Shown: piece after piece, positions 50,313 through 62,957 of the stretch
Numbering within the stretch: position 1 is the first letter of the stretch
Layout of the letters: each line of letters opens with the position of its first letter
From: Nageia nagi
Lineage: Eukaryota; Pinophyta
DNA: 64,000 nucleotides
Reading direction: 5' to 3'
NCBI GenBank assembly: GCA_050084985.1
Contig: JBITNC010000001.1
Span: 179,428,001-179,492,000 of the forward strand
Translations under genes and position numbers: made by a program
Notes under the pieces: model-generated
What the model was told of the DNA's origin: nothing
The model's input: the letters and a program-made list of their open reading frames with translations, nothing else
The model's database searches: none

Positions 50313-50770
50313 TGTTGGTATAAATTAATTTTACATAATTCAGTAAGAAATATATTCTCTATTTCATTTAAATATGTAGAACAAATAATGTGAACATAAA
50401 ATAGTAAATAAAATCCAAACCACAAATGAGGAGACAACAAAATTAACAAGGTTCACCCAATGTGGGCTACATCCTCAGAGAATCTACTAGTCTTTGTGCT
50501 TGGATCCATTACATATAGAAAGAAATACATCAATGACACTCCCTTATTGTTCTATATTTGATGAACATTCAATACTAGAGATTAAACTTATAGATTTTAA
50601 TAAATCTTTGTATTTCTCTCTAATAGATATTACCAATATACAATGGTTGATGCACACACAATAATAATACACCTTTAATCTATACATTATGGCCTATATA
50701 TAATATTAGGCACTTTGTAAATAACATAATATCCAACCTTGATTTGTACATTACATTGTAATTTCTAACA
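50313..50770 (-). repeat. D 5' LTR, with primer-binding site at its left edge
   Basis: 458 bp. On the minus strand it starts TGTTAGAAATTACAATG and ends ...TATACCAACA. AGTGGTATCAAAGATTT (50312 down to about 50296) follows directly and is the tRNA-Met-type primer site. Confidence 0.92.
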
Positions 50771-51960
50771 AATATAAATGTCAAATTTTATTTACCATTT
50801 CTTTCTAAATGGATATTATTAACAAATTAAAATACATATATCTTTACAAGAATAATTAAGATTGTCATCTAAAATATGTATTCTTCTTTACAACTTTATG
50901 TCTAAATCAGTAAAATTAGGTAATATTTAGTAATTTTCTAAACAATACATCCTCTATTTCAACTAATAGTAATATATCCTATAGTATTTCCAAGCTATAG
51001 GTGTTGACCAAAAAATATTCATGATTGTTAAGGGATTCATGAACACTATTTAGTAATGTCCCCACATCCAACATGCATTTTGCCAAATGCATCAATGACA
51101 TGTATGTTTCTTCATTCATAATTCATTTTTGAATTGTGTTGGCAATTATGGTAAGTTCAAGATTAAGCATGTTCAATATCCTTCCACTATTCCAATAAAT
51201 TTATAACAAGTATAAGGAGGAATAACTCATTTTAGTTGTTTTTTTTAACAAAACTTATAATTTTAGCATTTTATGATAATACTTAAAGGATTCTATGGTA
51301 TCAAGGACTCAAGTAAGGTGACTCACAAAAAGGTACAAAAGTAGAGTAACATTCTTTAAGGGTAGTAAGTAAACAAAGATACTTAGATCTAGATTAAAAG
51401 GACTCTCTTGCACTTCCATCATGATTATATAAAGTTTTATATGTTATCATCACCATAAATACAAATAATTAGATTTTTAGGTTTTCATGATAATCCAAAA
51501 TCATTTATCAATATGTTTGATAAATATTTAAAGATTTAAAAACCTAGAGATATGCACCCAAAATAAGGAACATATACTTACATATGAAGCTTTTTCCAAA
51601 ATTGAAATCATATTCACCATCCATAGATAGTTCTATCAAAGTATAATTCCATTTTTTCTTTTACCCTTATACAACAACATTTATATCCTTTCATTTGAAT
51701 CTAAATCCTTCATTTTCCTTTAATAATATCATCATTTCCTCCCATGAGAGTCCCAATGATGTATGGATTCTATCCAAAGAAACCATTATCTCCACTACTT
51801 ACAAAAAGTGACAATCCACCACCTTATTTAGTTCCCTCACTTGGCTATTACAATTTTTTTTTTAATTTATTCCTATCTTTTCATGCATGCAAACCCCACT
51901 AGATCCTATTTTCATTATTTCCATTCTAATTCATTTCTCTTCCATAACTACTACCATTAT
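50771..51960 (-). other. H 3' LTR segment between D and F, no gene
   Basis: The first ~190 bases match 63800-63990 of the other LTR. The rest has no counterpart in the window because the other LTR is cut by the window edge. No coding signal. Confidence 0.6.
51956..51960. repeat. target-site duplication of F, left copy (attat)
   Basis: attat before the LTR; attac at 58056-58060 after the other LTR. One transition difference. Confidence 0.7.
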
Positions 51961-52684
51961 TGATTTGTAATCATCATATTCTTATAGCATACTCAAATCC
52001 TCACTTATATATTCAAAATAAAAATTTCACCATAATGATTTTGATCAAATTGCATATAAATTCAAAATTGTACAATGTAAAACTATAAATTAACAATCTT
52101 AATCACACATAAGAATATCAACATAATGATTTACCCTGGTTCACCTAATGTGGGCTAATCTAGCATGGAATTAGAGCCTTCTCTTGTCATTATCTATGGA
52201 CATTACAATATTGAATACATATAGAAAAATACCATCAAAATAATGGCAATACCATCTCCTACAACACTATTGCAATCTTCTATAGCAAGAAGAACAAGTT
52301 TAGAACTACAAAAATTCTAGAATGACTCTTGGTCTTCCATCAAATATTTACAATCACAAAACCAAAAAAACTCTCTAAAACTTCATTGTGGAAATAAAGG
52401 GTAACATGCCTTTAAATAGGTATGCAAACATTTCCAAGATGTTGGTTGATGATCCTTAATTGCTTAACTATCTAAATCACCTATGACCCTTCAACTTTCA
52501 CTGCTAACTAATCAAAATGCATGCCATTAACAACCTAAAAATATAATATGCACCCTAATAATAGTGTGGTTTTCATCACTGATGAACTCTAGATTTTAGT
52601 CTTCAATCAACCTTCAAGCACAAATACCTTTGGAATGAGTATTGTTCCTATAGAGATCAACCTAACATGATCCAATTTAGATCA
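51961..52684 (-). repeat. F 3' LTR
   Basis: 724 bp, aligned end to end with 57331-58055 (for example TCACTTATATATTCAAA / TCACTTATAGATTCAAA and AGAAAAATACCATCAAAATA in both). Confidence 0.92.
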
Positions 52685-52939
52685 TACCTTCCTAATGACA
52701 AGGTATTTGGTTCCATAAATGCATAGATGAGGATAAAACTCTCCAACCCTAGACTTTTCCATACATTTAGCTTTATTATACTTTTGTCCCTTCAATCCAA
52801 CTAACCATGATTCTCTCTTCTTGCAGCATGAACCTTATTTTGTAATAAGGAATCCTCCCTAAGTTCATCCATAGTATTATGAGTAAATTCATCAAAAGAT
52901 GAAAAAATCTAATTTGAAATTGCTTAATCTTTATTCAAC

Positions 52940-54030
52940 ATAAATTGGTCACATAATTTTCAATATTACACATTCACAACTGAATAAATGTTCATATCTA
53001 CTAGTAGATTCAATCTAAAAGTAGTCTCACTTACTTTCTCTACAATCTCAAATGGTCCATCCCTTATAGGTTTCAACTTCTTGGTTGGTCCTTGCAACCT
53101 GTCCTTACCAATATGCACCCAAACATGGTCTTCCACATGAAACTTATAATCAACTCTATGTTTATCATGTCTCATCTTATCCTTGACTTGGCTTGTCTTA
53201 AGTTGCTTTTCCTCTTGCTCAAGTGAATCTTCTTCATCCTTTTATTTTCCAAATACAAAATCAAAAGGTAAAGGTCATAAATAACCAAAATAAGTCTCAA
53301 AAGGACTCTTATTAATGGAATAATTAATTTTCTTTATTGTATGAAAATTGGATATATTCAAGATATTCATCCCAAGACTTAAGATACTTTCCATAATAAC
53401 CCCTTAAGAGTTGAACCACTATCCTATTTAGCACCTCATTTTTTCCATCCATTTAAGGATGAAAGGAAGTACTTCTCTTCAACATTGCATTCATATTTTT
53501 CTACAAACATGTCCAAAACTTTCCCAAAAATCTACTATCTCTATTTGAAATAATAGAAGTAGGTAATCCAAAATGAACCCAAATATGAGAAAAGAACAAA
53601 TTTGCAGTATCTTGTCCTATTATAGTCTTTTTACATGGAATCAAAATACACATCTTGCTAAATCTATCCATAATAATAAATAAATACTTATGACCCTTCT
53701 TAGTCATAGGTAATCCTCCCACAAAATCCATTAAGATACACTCTCCCATGGACATGAAGGTATTGTAAGTGGTTGATACAAACCTATTTTCCTATTACTT
53801 GGCTTGTTGGTGTAACACAAATAATGCCCCTTTATGTACTTGAAAACTTGATCTTGCATCTTTGGCCAATATACATACCTTTGAAAATTATATAATATCT
53901 TTGCAACCCTAAAATGTCCTATAATCTTTGAAGTATGTGCTTCTCTAATCAATCCAATCCTTTCACCTATAGGTACACATAATGCATTAAAATGATATAG
54001 AAGTCCATTTTGCAAATGAAAATCATACAA
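52940..54030 (-). pseudogene. F integrase
   Basis: The zinc-finger part is at 54030-53790 (IREAHTSKIIGHFRVAKI, RYVYWPKMQDQVFKYIKGHY). The catalytic core has ECILMDFVGGLPMTKKG (first Asp, about 53740), LFIIMDRFSKM and HFGLPTSIISNRDSRFLGKF (second Asp, about 53565-53510). After a damaged stretch, the C-terminal part is at 53175-52966 (VEDHVWVHIGKDR, KKLKPIRDGPFEIVEKV). The Glu block was not found intact. Confidence 0.88.
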
Positions 54031-54319
54031 GCCCTCATACTTGGACCTAGATGAAGATAACTACTTATATACCTCTTTGAAGTCAAGATCCTACACATGT
54101 GCCTTTGAAAATTACTCAATAAGAAAAGGAAGAGATTTTATCACTGAGAGGGAGCTCATTGGCCCCTACTTGCATGCTATTAATGGCCCAAAAATAGTGT
54201 TGCATACTATGAATAATATGGAATTAGTAGGTATATTTGGTCTAAAAAGCATGTTAGACACCTTATTCTATGTTCCTTTCTTATACTTGATCATAAGATG
54301 AAATTATTACAAAAAACCC

Positions 54320-55450
54320 ATCCATCTATAGTGTCTAGTTTGTTGCAATTTTGATTGCATTTGTAAATACTTTAATGGTTGATGATCTGTATGAATGATT
54401 ATTTCTTTCCCCATTAAGTAATTTTTTCACTTTTTAATAGTTTTAACTAATGCATACATTTCTTTATCATAAGTAGGATAATTCAAAATAGCCCCATTAA
54501 AGTTTTTAGAATGATAGCAAATTGGTTTACCTTCTTGTAATAAAAAGGCTCTCATGGCATAGTTACTTACATCAGTATCCACTTTAAATGGCTTCTACAA
54601 ATTAGGAAGTACTAGCATGGGTGGAATAACAATATTTTGCTTCAAAGTATCAAAAGATGTTTATTATTATTTCCCCCATTGCAACACTTTCCTCTTTCTG
54701 GTTACATCATGTAAAGGTGAAGCAATATGATAAAAATCAATAATAAACTTTCTTAAATATTGGAAAACACCTAAGAAACTTTTTACTTTAGTTACATTAG
54801 ATGGCCTTGGCCAATCTACTATAGCACTTACTTTACTATGATCTATCTTAAGTTTTCCATGACCAATAACATGGCCCAAATACACCAAAGACTCTTTTCC
54901 AAACTCACATTTAGAAATTTTTAACAAGAAATTTTCTAGATATAAAGCTTGAAATATTTGTCTAAGATATAGAACATATTCTTTCTAATTAAAACTATAA
55001 ACAAGAATATCATCCAAATATACAACAACATAAGAATTAATAAATGGATGAAGCACATCATTCATTACCCTCATAAATGTAGTTGGTGCATTGCACAAAC
55101 CAAATGGTAAAATAAGACACTCAAATAGGCCTTGTCTTATCTTTAAAGTGGACTTACAAATGTCCTCCTCCTTGATTCAAACTTGTGATATCGAATCCTC
55201 AAGTCTAGCTTAGTGAAGAATCATGCCCCTTGCAACTAATCGAAAAGATCATATATTCAAAGCAAAGGATAGCAATTTTTTATGGTGATTTTGTTAAGTG
55301 CTCTATATTCAATACACATTCTCCAAGTTTTATCCTTCTTGGGAACCAAAAAAATAGGTGATCCACATGGAGATGTACTTGTTCTGATCACATCTTGATC
55401 AACAAACTCTTAAATCTACCTCTTTATCTTCTTTTGCTTAAAACTAATTA
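54320..55450 (-). pseudogene. F reverse transcriptase and RNase H
   Basis: RT blocks: [20 protein letters not shown] (about 55355-55296), [14 protein letters not shown] (about 55124-55085), and the catalytic [11 protein letters not shown] (about 55026-54994). The connection is open from 54927 (KISKCEFGKESLVYLGHVI, WPRPSNVTKVKSFLGVFQYL). RNase H begins near 54585 with FKVDTDVSNYAMRAFLLQEG and the block ICYHSKTL. There are stops and frame changes between blocks. Confidence 0.92.
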
Positions 55451-55559
55451 TCGATACAAAATTGTATTGCACAATCAAGTATCAAGTATTAAATATCATG
55501 TTGTATATCCTACATAGGAGGTAATTATTACAACTCTACAAATAATTCAATAAGCTTTT

Positions 55560-56110
55560 GAACTAAATTCTACATTAGTTCTTCTCTATTGCATGCCATT
55601 AACAACATAGAATTAGTATTGTACATTGCTAACAACATGAGATTCATCTCTCTAGAAGCTTCTATTTTCACCATGATCAATATAAACTTTTTAGAAGTAT
55701 TTACAAGTTATTTTACCTGGCTAGAAATGCAAAAAGGTAGCTTTGTCTTACTTTTATGTGGACTAGCTAGAAATACCTTTCCATCTTTTACCAATCATAA
55801 GTTTTTCAATCTTCTATAATAAATACCATATCTATCCCACATATAACAGTTATAAAGAATAGCACCACAAATATTGAAAAGAAGAACATCAACCACAACT
55901 TCATCAATGTACTTTGTACAAATAGCAAATTTCAACTTACATTATTTAGTGACTTGCAAACTAGCATTACCATGCACCCAACCCAAAGGATATTGATTTA
56001 GATGGTTAAAAGTTTCTAATCCCAAATTACTTAACATAGATTGTGAAATCAAATTTGCTTCAAAACTTGGATCAACAATGCAATCTACTTTGGTTTTCTT
56101 AATTTGTATT
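55560..56110 (-). pseudogene. F protease region, poorly preserved
   Basis: The position between gag and RT fits a retropepsin. The minus strand around 56090-56020 reads VDCIVDPSFEANLISQSML, where the family has VD.GA..NLIS. The active-site triad is not intact. Identification rests on position plus this fragment. Confidence 0.6.
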
Positions 56111-56133
56111 TTGAGGTGGAATAATTGAATCCT

Positions 56134-57185
56134 TTATTCTTTAATGTTTTGATATTCTTCAACCTTTTGAATGGTTGAATAATTTATTTTCTCATGAACA
56201 TTTGAACTTTCCTTAATATCCTCATATTTAAGAACCATAGCATTAGTTTTCTCTTTATTCTTATGCTTATATGGACATAATTCTGGATGAATTTTCCAAC
56301 ATTTATCATCAACAAGACTACAATGCCTAGTATCACCTTCTTTCTTTGAAATATTAGTGGTCTTATTTTTATGCTTACCTTTGCCTTTATTGCAAGATTT
56401 ACCTTTATCTTTTCCTCCCCTTGAGTTTGAAGCCTTCTTATATTCATCATATTGTCTCCTTACTTTACCATCCTCCTCTAAGTATTGCACTTGCACACAC
56501 ACTTGATCAAGATTAGTAGGATTAAACAACATGATTTTCTTTTGAAAATGACTATGTAAACATCCAATATACTTTATTAAAGTTTGAAAATATTTTAGTG
56601 AAACCCTAATTAAAGTATATTGTTTCCTAAATTTTGTAATGTATTCTTGAACTATTTTCCCCCTTTTTTGCCTAAAGATTTGCCATTTCATCAATTGTTT
56701 ATTATGATAGCCCAATGAATAAAATTAATCACTTAAAAATTTCTTAAATTCATTTCAATAATATATTTTTGATAATTTTTCATGTCTAAGAGTTTCTCCA
56801 TGGCTTTCCCACCAAACTAAAGCATGTCCACTGATCTTTAATATAGCAAAAGAGATTTTATCAATGTCATTTATAACAACATAAATTTTAAAATAAACCT
56901 TTAATTGTTTCAACTAATTATTAAATTTTTTCACATAAACCTCTCCTCCAAAAGTAGGAATGTCCACTTTGGCCTCCATCTTGAATGTAACTCAATTTGA
57001 TGAAGATGATGAATCAAGTCCTACAAGTTCATTTTGATGTCTTTGATTTACATTTACATTTTCTCTAGTAACCAATAACTCAGCAAAATGAGCTAAATTA
57101 TTCTCCATTATCAAAAATCTCCTTTCAAAATTGGCATTCATCATGGTATGAATAATAGATTATTTCTCCTCCAAATCATCCATTT
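56134..57185 (-). pseudogene. F gag
   Basis: The N-terminal part (about 57185-56960) has MDDLEEK and then ENNLAHFAELLVTRENVNV. The gag domain has FKMEAKVDIPTFGGEVYVKK (about 56975-56916), ISGHALVWWESHGE and, from 56715, MGYHNKQLMKWQIFRQKRGK and EYITKFRKQYTLI. A 193-codon open part ends with a basic Lys/Gly-rich stretch and CWKIHPELCPYKHKNK, a degenerate knuckle. Stops interrupt the first half. Confidence 0.88.
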
Positions 57186-57312
57186 TTGTTGCTATGCACC
57201 TTCGACCAATCTCAAGATCCTTCGAAATCAATTCTAATCTTTGAGATATCCTCTCAAACATCAAAAACCACATAAATGGCATCCTAAAATCCTTAAATTT
57301 TTGGCACCACAC

Positions 57313-57330
57313 ACAAGCTCTAATACCACA
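57313..57330 (-). promoter_or_regulatory. F primer-binding site
   Basis: On the minus strand it reads TGTGGTATTAGAGCTTGT, directly after the LTR end ATGGATCA. It matches the tRNA-Met-type TGGTATCAGAGC with one change. Confidence 0.8.
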
Positions 57331-58055
57331 TGATCCATAATCACCAAATGCTTATAGCATACTCAAATCCTCACTTATAGATTCAAATAAAAAAAATATT
57401 TACCATCATGAGACCCATCAAATTACATATAAATTCAAATTTGTACAATGTAAAGCTACAAATTAATAATCTTAATCACATAAAACAATATCAACATAAT
57501 GATTTACCTTGGTTCACCTAATGCGAGCTAATCCAACATGGAATTGGAGCCTTCTCTTCTCATTATATATGGAAATTATAATATTTCATAGATATAGAAA
57601 AATACCATCAAAATAATGGCAATACCATCTCCTACAATACTATAATAATCTTCTACAACAAGAATAACTACTTCAAAACTACAAAATTTTTGGAATGACT
57701 CTTGGTCTTCCTTCAAATCTTTACAATACAAAAACCTAAAAACTCTCTAAAACTTAATTATGGAAACAAAGAGTAGCATGCCTTTAAATAAGTCTAGAAA
57801 CATTTTCAAGATACTAGTTGATGATCCTAAATCACTCAACTATCTGAATCTCCAATGCCCTTTAACTTCCACTACTGACTCATCAAAATGTACCTCATTA
57901 ACTTTCTAAAAATAGTAGATGCATGTTATTGATAGCATGGTTTTCATCACTAATCAACTCCAAATTTCAATCTTCATTCAACCTTCATGCATAAATACCT
58001 CTAAAATGAGTACTAATCCTATAAAGGTAAACCTAACATGATCCAATTTGAATCA
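57331..58055 (-). repeat. F 5' LTR
   Basis: 725 bp. On the minus strand it starts TGATTCAAATTGGATCATG and ends ...GGTGATTATGGATCA. It matches 51961-52684. Confidence 0.92.
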
Positions 58056-58559
58056 ATTACTAGTAGTTTTTCACTTAACATCTCTACACCTCTATATGAT
58101 AGTTAGAAAGAATTTTTGCAAAAGAAGGCATTTTTCAAGTATTATAATCTTAATACATTAATTAAATCTTTTAAAAGTATTATGAATTCCAAGTATATAG
58201 ATAATACTTATTTAAACTATAATTTTAATATAATTCATTTAACATCAGGTAGTCTTGTTATCATTTACAAGTATATAGTTAGGTACTTGACCTCACTAAT
58301 AATGTTGACATTAGTAATAAGTTTCTTAGGTACTAACCATACTAACTTACTAACATTATCTTATTTATATACATAAGCTTTATTTATCTAAATAAATAAT
58401 ATATTAATATTCATTAAATCACCATAATTATAAATTAGAGTAATTTTGTAGACATTAAGGATCAAATTACATATTTCTTCAAAAATACCTAGGAGATCTT
58501 TCCCATTTAATCATTCTTTGAGGTAAGATACCAAGGATTAGTAAAGCTAGTATCTAACA

Positions 58560-58575
58560 TACTCCCCTACTAGGG
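58560..58575 (-). promoter_or_regulatory. H polypurine tract
   Basis: Minus strand CCCTAGTAGGGGAGTA, directly before the LTR start TGTTAGATAC. It is homologous to G's tract at 22634-22649. Confidence 0.78.
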
Positions 58576-60713
58576 TTAAATACAATCCATTATGTTGTGA
58601 CCAAGAAAGAGAAATAAAATAAACTCCTTACTTAAATATATGAGTCTTATCTAAAGGAAACTCAAATGTAAGGATTCTTTACCAACATTAAAACTTTAAA
58701 TCCAAAAACTATTATTCACTAGTGGTAAATAGTTCTTGATTTAATTCACTTGATATAATTACATTATAATCCACTTAATAGGATTCTCAAACTATACCTT
58801 ATTCATATCATTTGAAAAGGTAATTATTAACACTTTCCAACTTTCCAAGTTTTCATGAAAAGAGATCAAAATGTTTTGCAATCCAACTCTTAAATTTCAT
58901 CCAAAACTTAGGTTTTCTTAAAGTACAATGATAACTTGAGATTATTTTGCTTCTTTATTCCATTTTCTTATGTCTTCAAGGAATTTTCTTTACTATTTTG
59001 TCTAGATTTTCAAATTCCTCATTGAATTATATCTTTTTAGATCAATAAAATTCCAATCTAAAATGATTTTTCTAACTAAAAACCTCAAAACCATCATCAA
59101 GAGTAGGTTTGCATACACATTATCCACTATATTCACTAACTCACCATGCAAAAGTAAGTTCTAGTCTAGAAATCATAAGTTGAACTATCACATAAGTCTT
59201 TCCTTTACACAATTCTAACTCAAATTAGGGTTCCTTCATCCTTAACTATGTTAAGATTTTCAATCCATGTAAAGTTTAAATCACAAATACTAAGCATGAA
59301 TAATAGCATATGCAATATCTTCCAATTGCTATAGTTGATAGGTCAAAGAATAAATTTATATTTTGTAAATTTGTGTGTTCATACATTATCTACCAATATA
59401 GCTTAAATGAACATTAAAGTTCTTACTACCATTCTTTGATGGTTCTCAAAGAACTTTTCCATATTACATACCCATATCTATCATAGGTTGCTAGGAATAT
59501 TGCTATCTTATAGTACATATTTGACCATTTCATGCTAATCTAACTTAACATAGATTTATTCTTATTCAATTCATATAGATTTAATCATCAAAACAATCCT
59601 AAAAAAATATCATTAAGATTCCACACATATTCTATTTTTCATCCTCTAATAAGATAAAGGAAAAGAGCTAATTATAGAATTTCTTTTAGAAGCATAGTGT
59701 ATCTTACTAATCTTTTAGTATACACTAATACTTGTAAACTTTCATTACAATAAATAACTCTTATGGTCCTATGGTTCATAAAATACCTTGGTATTTCAAG
59801 CTTCTTGTGATAAAATAGGTTGACCAAACCTAGTTTACACATTGACTCTTTATTACCAAGTTGATAAACAAGTGCATAAAAAATTTCACACCATCACTTC
59901 ATTACCATACCTACTCATAATACCAAGTAGTTTATCAATCAATATGTTTTTATCTATTTTTGCAAAGTTTGGGTATCACTTAGGTATTATAACCCATTAG
60001 GTTGAACTATCTATTATAAAAGAAAAGCAATAGTTAAATAATTATTGAAACAATCTTTATATTTTCATCATCCAAAAGTTTTTCAGAAATAATAATCATG
60101 ATATAGTTTATACTCTTCTAGAGAATTCATGATCATATTCATTCTTGGTAATCAATATAAATATTGATAATAAAGCATCATGAACACTATCCAAAAATTA
60201 GATTTTCTATATATAATTTCCTAATGCAACTAATCATCTCAAAATTGATTAATTTCTTAGTGCTCAATATCAAATTGAATATTTAAAACAATAGATCAAG
60301 AATATAACCATAACTCATGTTGTATTCATAAATTGTTTTCATAATAATTTTGCCTAGTCATTGCTTCTAAAGATGCAATACCAAGATTCCCTATATCTTA
60401 ATACATCATAAATTGTTAGCATCACAAATATTTATGCATAACATAATTTTATATTTCAATCCATTCTATCAAAGCATAAGAAGAAATATATGTTATATAT
60501 TTTCATAAAATAGATAATTTACACTCTATCAATAAGGTAAAATCTCAATAATTTATAGGAGCTAATTCTTACCAACTGTTGATATTCAAACAAAGGGATA
60601 TAAGTATTACCATTTTTCTCCACATAATGTTCATACCTATTTACCATATTTTTCTAGGAACTGAACCTGTCATACTCTCACAGCAAGTAGTTAGTCCATT
60701 GGATCAAGTGTTT
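58576..60713 (-). other. H internal region, no coding signal
   Basis: 58576-59080 aligns (reverse complement) with 22100-22633 of G, and 59090-60620 with 11150-12650. G's sequence between those parts (about 3.5 kb without E) is absent. No gag or pol motifs. Confidence 0.75.
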
Positions 60714-60734
60714 GAGCTTTGTTCAAATACCATT
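60714..60734 (-). promoter_or_regulatory. H primer-binding site
   Basis: Minus strand AATGGTATTTGAACAAAGCTC follows the LTR end GGATCTAACA. It resembles the TGGTATCAGAGC type with an insertion-like difference. Confidence 0.6.
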
Positions 60735-62437
60735 TGTTAGATCCTACTCAAACTCACTCTAAACTCATATACATTTTTTTGCAAGATATATTTAGGTGAG
60801 TTCCATTCATCACTTCATATACATTTCACTTCTTACTCTTATTGAGTCTTCATATTAAAATGTTCATTCAAAATACTAAGAAGTACTTGTTTAACAATGC
60901 ACATTACTTCATCTGTTATAAAAAATCACCATCATATGTTTTCTAATTCTTAATATTAGTCCTTCATAATAAACTCTATAACAACATATTCTCATCAAAG
61001 TTTCAACATTTCACTATACTTATATAAGTGTCATTTCATAATTATAAGCTTATTCAACTTAATTCAAAATTCCCTTGTTTAACACATCAAGAAGCATATT
61101 CATGAAGATACTTTATCAACATTGATACATTACTATATTCATTTTCTTGCATCATATAAATCAAATGGAATAACTTAGCAATTTATCTTTTCAAGGTATA
61201 AAATAACTAAGAATATCATGTTAAACTCAACATTATTAAATAATACCAAAACATTCCCATAATACATGATTTGAGGTAATGCTTAGGAGAATCCTTGGGT
61301 GTTACCATACTAGGTAAACCCTTGGTAGATATGCTACCTAATAATAATTTTATTATAATATTTGTAATGTTACAATCAATTCCTTGTAAACATATACCTT
61401 TATATATTTACAACCCTCATAAACCTATATCCATTTACATGTAGTACAATAGCATAGACTATAAATTTCTACTACTAATGAACAAAATACCTTATTTAGT
61501 TATAACAAGAACTACACTAATTCACATCTTATAACACAAGTTCAATTGCCTTATAATAATGAAAAAATGCTTCAATAAGATTCCTTTAATAAATCATGAT
61601 TCTCCATGCATCCACAAAATCCATGAATCAAGAGCTCTATTAGACTCTTTATTTATAACATGCATTGTACTTAACAATAACAAAGTGTCTCTAAATACAA
61701 TATCATTTATATAATATCAACAATAAGTAATATTTAAGTAAAATAAGGTGATCTATATATATCACAATACCAAATGTTAAAAATTTCTACAATAATATTA
61801 TTTAATTTGAGATATTTAAATAACACCATAGCAATTTAATGAATTACTCATAACATTTCATTTGCAATCAATAAGGTGTCTACAAAAGTCCATATTAAAT
61901 CATAATACCTCAACATTAAAGGAAAATATATTCATAAAACCATAAGCCTATGCTAGATAAACAAAGATCTCTCATGAGACTACATACATCCTTTCCTATA
62001 TATACATGTCAGGTTATCATGGAACCTAATACAAAACATCTAGGTTTCCTAATAATTACCAAAACTAAAATGTTATCTCAAAAAGTATACTAATGACCAA
62101 GATTATTCTAGTATAGCAATATAGTCAATACAATAGTTTTAGGTCATTACAAACTTGAGTGTTAGATACTTGAAATAATTATTTAAATTAACTCAATGAT
62201 ATAATTTATCTAAACCATCAAATGATCATATACCATTAGTCATAAATACATGGTTTGTAAGGAACTACAAATATCAATAATAATTTTTTTCTAAAAATAA
62301 GAATCTACAAAAATAATTTTGTAAATTAGATTACCTTTTAAAAGTTTTATAATCTTTCTAATACATCTAGAACTAAAGAATATTTCATCAAAATATTATT
62401 TATTTTAACTCTTCTTAAATTTTCACTACTTTTTTTC

Positions 62438-62711
62438 GATTAAGTTGGAGGATATATTTTTGAATGGAATCCTAACCACTTTACATTTGAATCAGTCATA
62501 CACATATGAAAACTACTACAATAAACAAGGTGATTTGAACTTGGAACCTTTTAGCAACAAGACATGTATGCTTTTTTTAGATTAAGTTAGAGGATAGATT
62601 TTTGAATGGAATCCTAACCACTTTACATTTGAATTAGTCATACATATATGAAAATAAGGTGGTTCGAACTTGGAACCTTTTAGCAATAAGACATGTACCC
62701 AACTGGTGCAA
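62438..62711 (-). mobile_element. tRNA-derived SINE, partial tandem dimer
   Basis: On the minus strand, GCACCAGTTGGGTAC (near 62711-62697) resembles a tRNA A box. CAAGTTCGAACC (62672-62661) is a good B box. The body CTAATTCAAATGTAAAGTGG and an A-rich tail follow (to 62580). A second, head-truncated copy with the same body lies at 62579-62438 (spacing 142 bases), with B-box-like AAGTTCAAATC. SINEs are copied by LINE enzymes from RNA polymerase III transcripts. The cluster is absent from the other H LTR. Confidence 0.7.
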
Positions 62712-62957
62712 TATGCCCAAGGGAATAAAGTTTAAGGTAAACTTATGAGGATTCTATATCTATATGTGTATAATGGGAAGTCCTAAAAATTTGTATACAA
62801 AAAACCCTAGTCTACCTTTCCTAGCACCTCAGGTGTTACCACTTCCTTTATTACCCCTCCATATGGGTATAGCTTCCTCTCTTGGCTTGTGGGATTAGAA
62901 CTTATGACCTCACAAAGGGATACCAAGAGACCTTACCACTACACCAATACCCCATGG
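62712..62957 (-). mobile_element. Second tRNA-like SINE head, 5' of the dimer
   Basis: On the minus strand, TGGTGTAGTGGTAAGG (62946-62931) matches a tRNA A box and AGTTCTAATCCC (62902-62891) matches a B box, with the right spacing. A non-tRNA body follows. It may be a separate SINE into which the dimer inserted, or a fused SINE. Confidence 0.65.

Larger units (their letters stand above)
45623..50770 (-). mobile_element. Element D: complete Ty1/copia element, decayed
   Basis: 5,148 bp with two 458-bp LTRs, a tRNA-Met-like primer site and the copia order gag, protease, integrase, RT, RNase H. It lies inside H's 3' LTR. The flanking bases (atacc and aatat) do not form a duplication. Compared with the other H LTR, about 570 bp of target are missing at its right edge. 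Confidence 0.93.
51961..58055 (-). mobile_element. Element F: complete Ty3/gypsy element, decayed
   Basis: 6,095 bp with LTRs of 724 and 725 bp, a near-perfect 5-bp duplication, a tRNA-Met-like primer site, and the order gag, protease, RT, RNase H, integrase. It lies inside H's 3' LTR. No chromodomain was seen after the integrase end near 52966. Many stops and frameshifts. Confidence 0.92.
43716..58559 (-). repeat. H 3' LTR, split by D and F
   Basis: Left edge: ...GGGTTCTAACA on the minus strand. Right edge: TGTTAGATACTAGC (minus strand, 58559). Bases 43716-45622 and 50771-50960 align with 60735-63230 and about 63800-63990 of the 5' LTR. The rest (50961-51960, 58056-58559) corresponds to LTR sequence beyond the right edge of the window. 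Confidence 0.75.

Noticed and set aside
58116-58376. 86-codon open frame on the plus strand
   Set aside because: Low-complexity Leu/Ile/Asn/Tyr text in AT-rich LTR sequence of H, no family match, antisense to the element.
60661-60734. tRNA-like text with GTTCAAATACC resembling a B box
   Set aside because: It is the primer-binding site and leader of H read from the other strand; no cloverleaf could be built.
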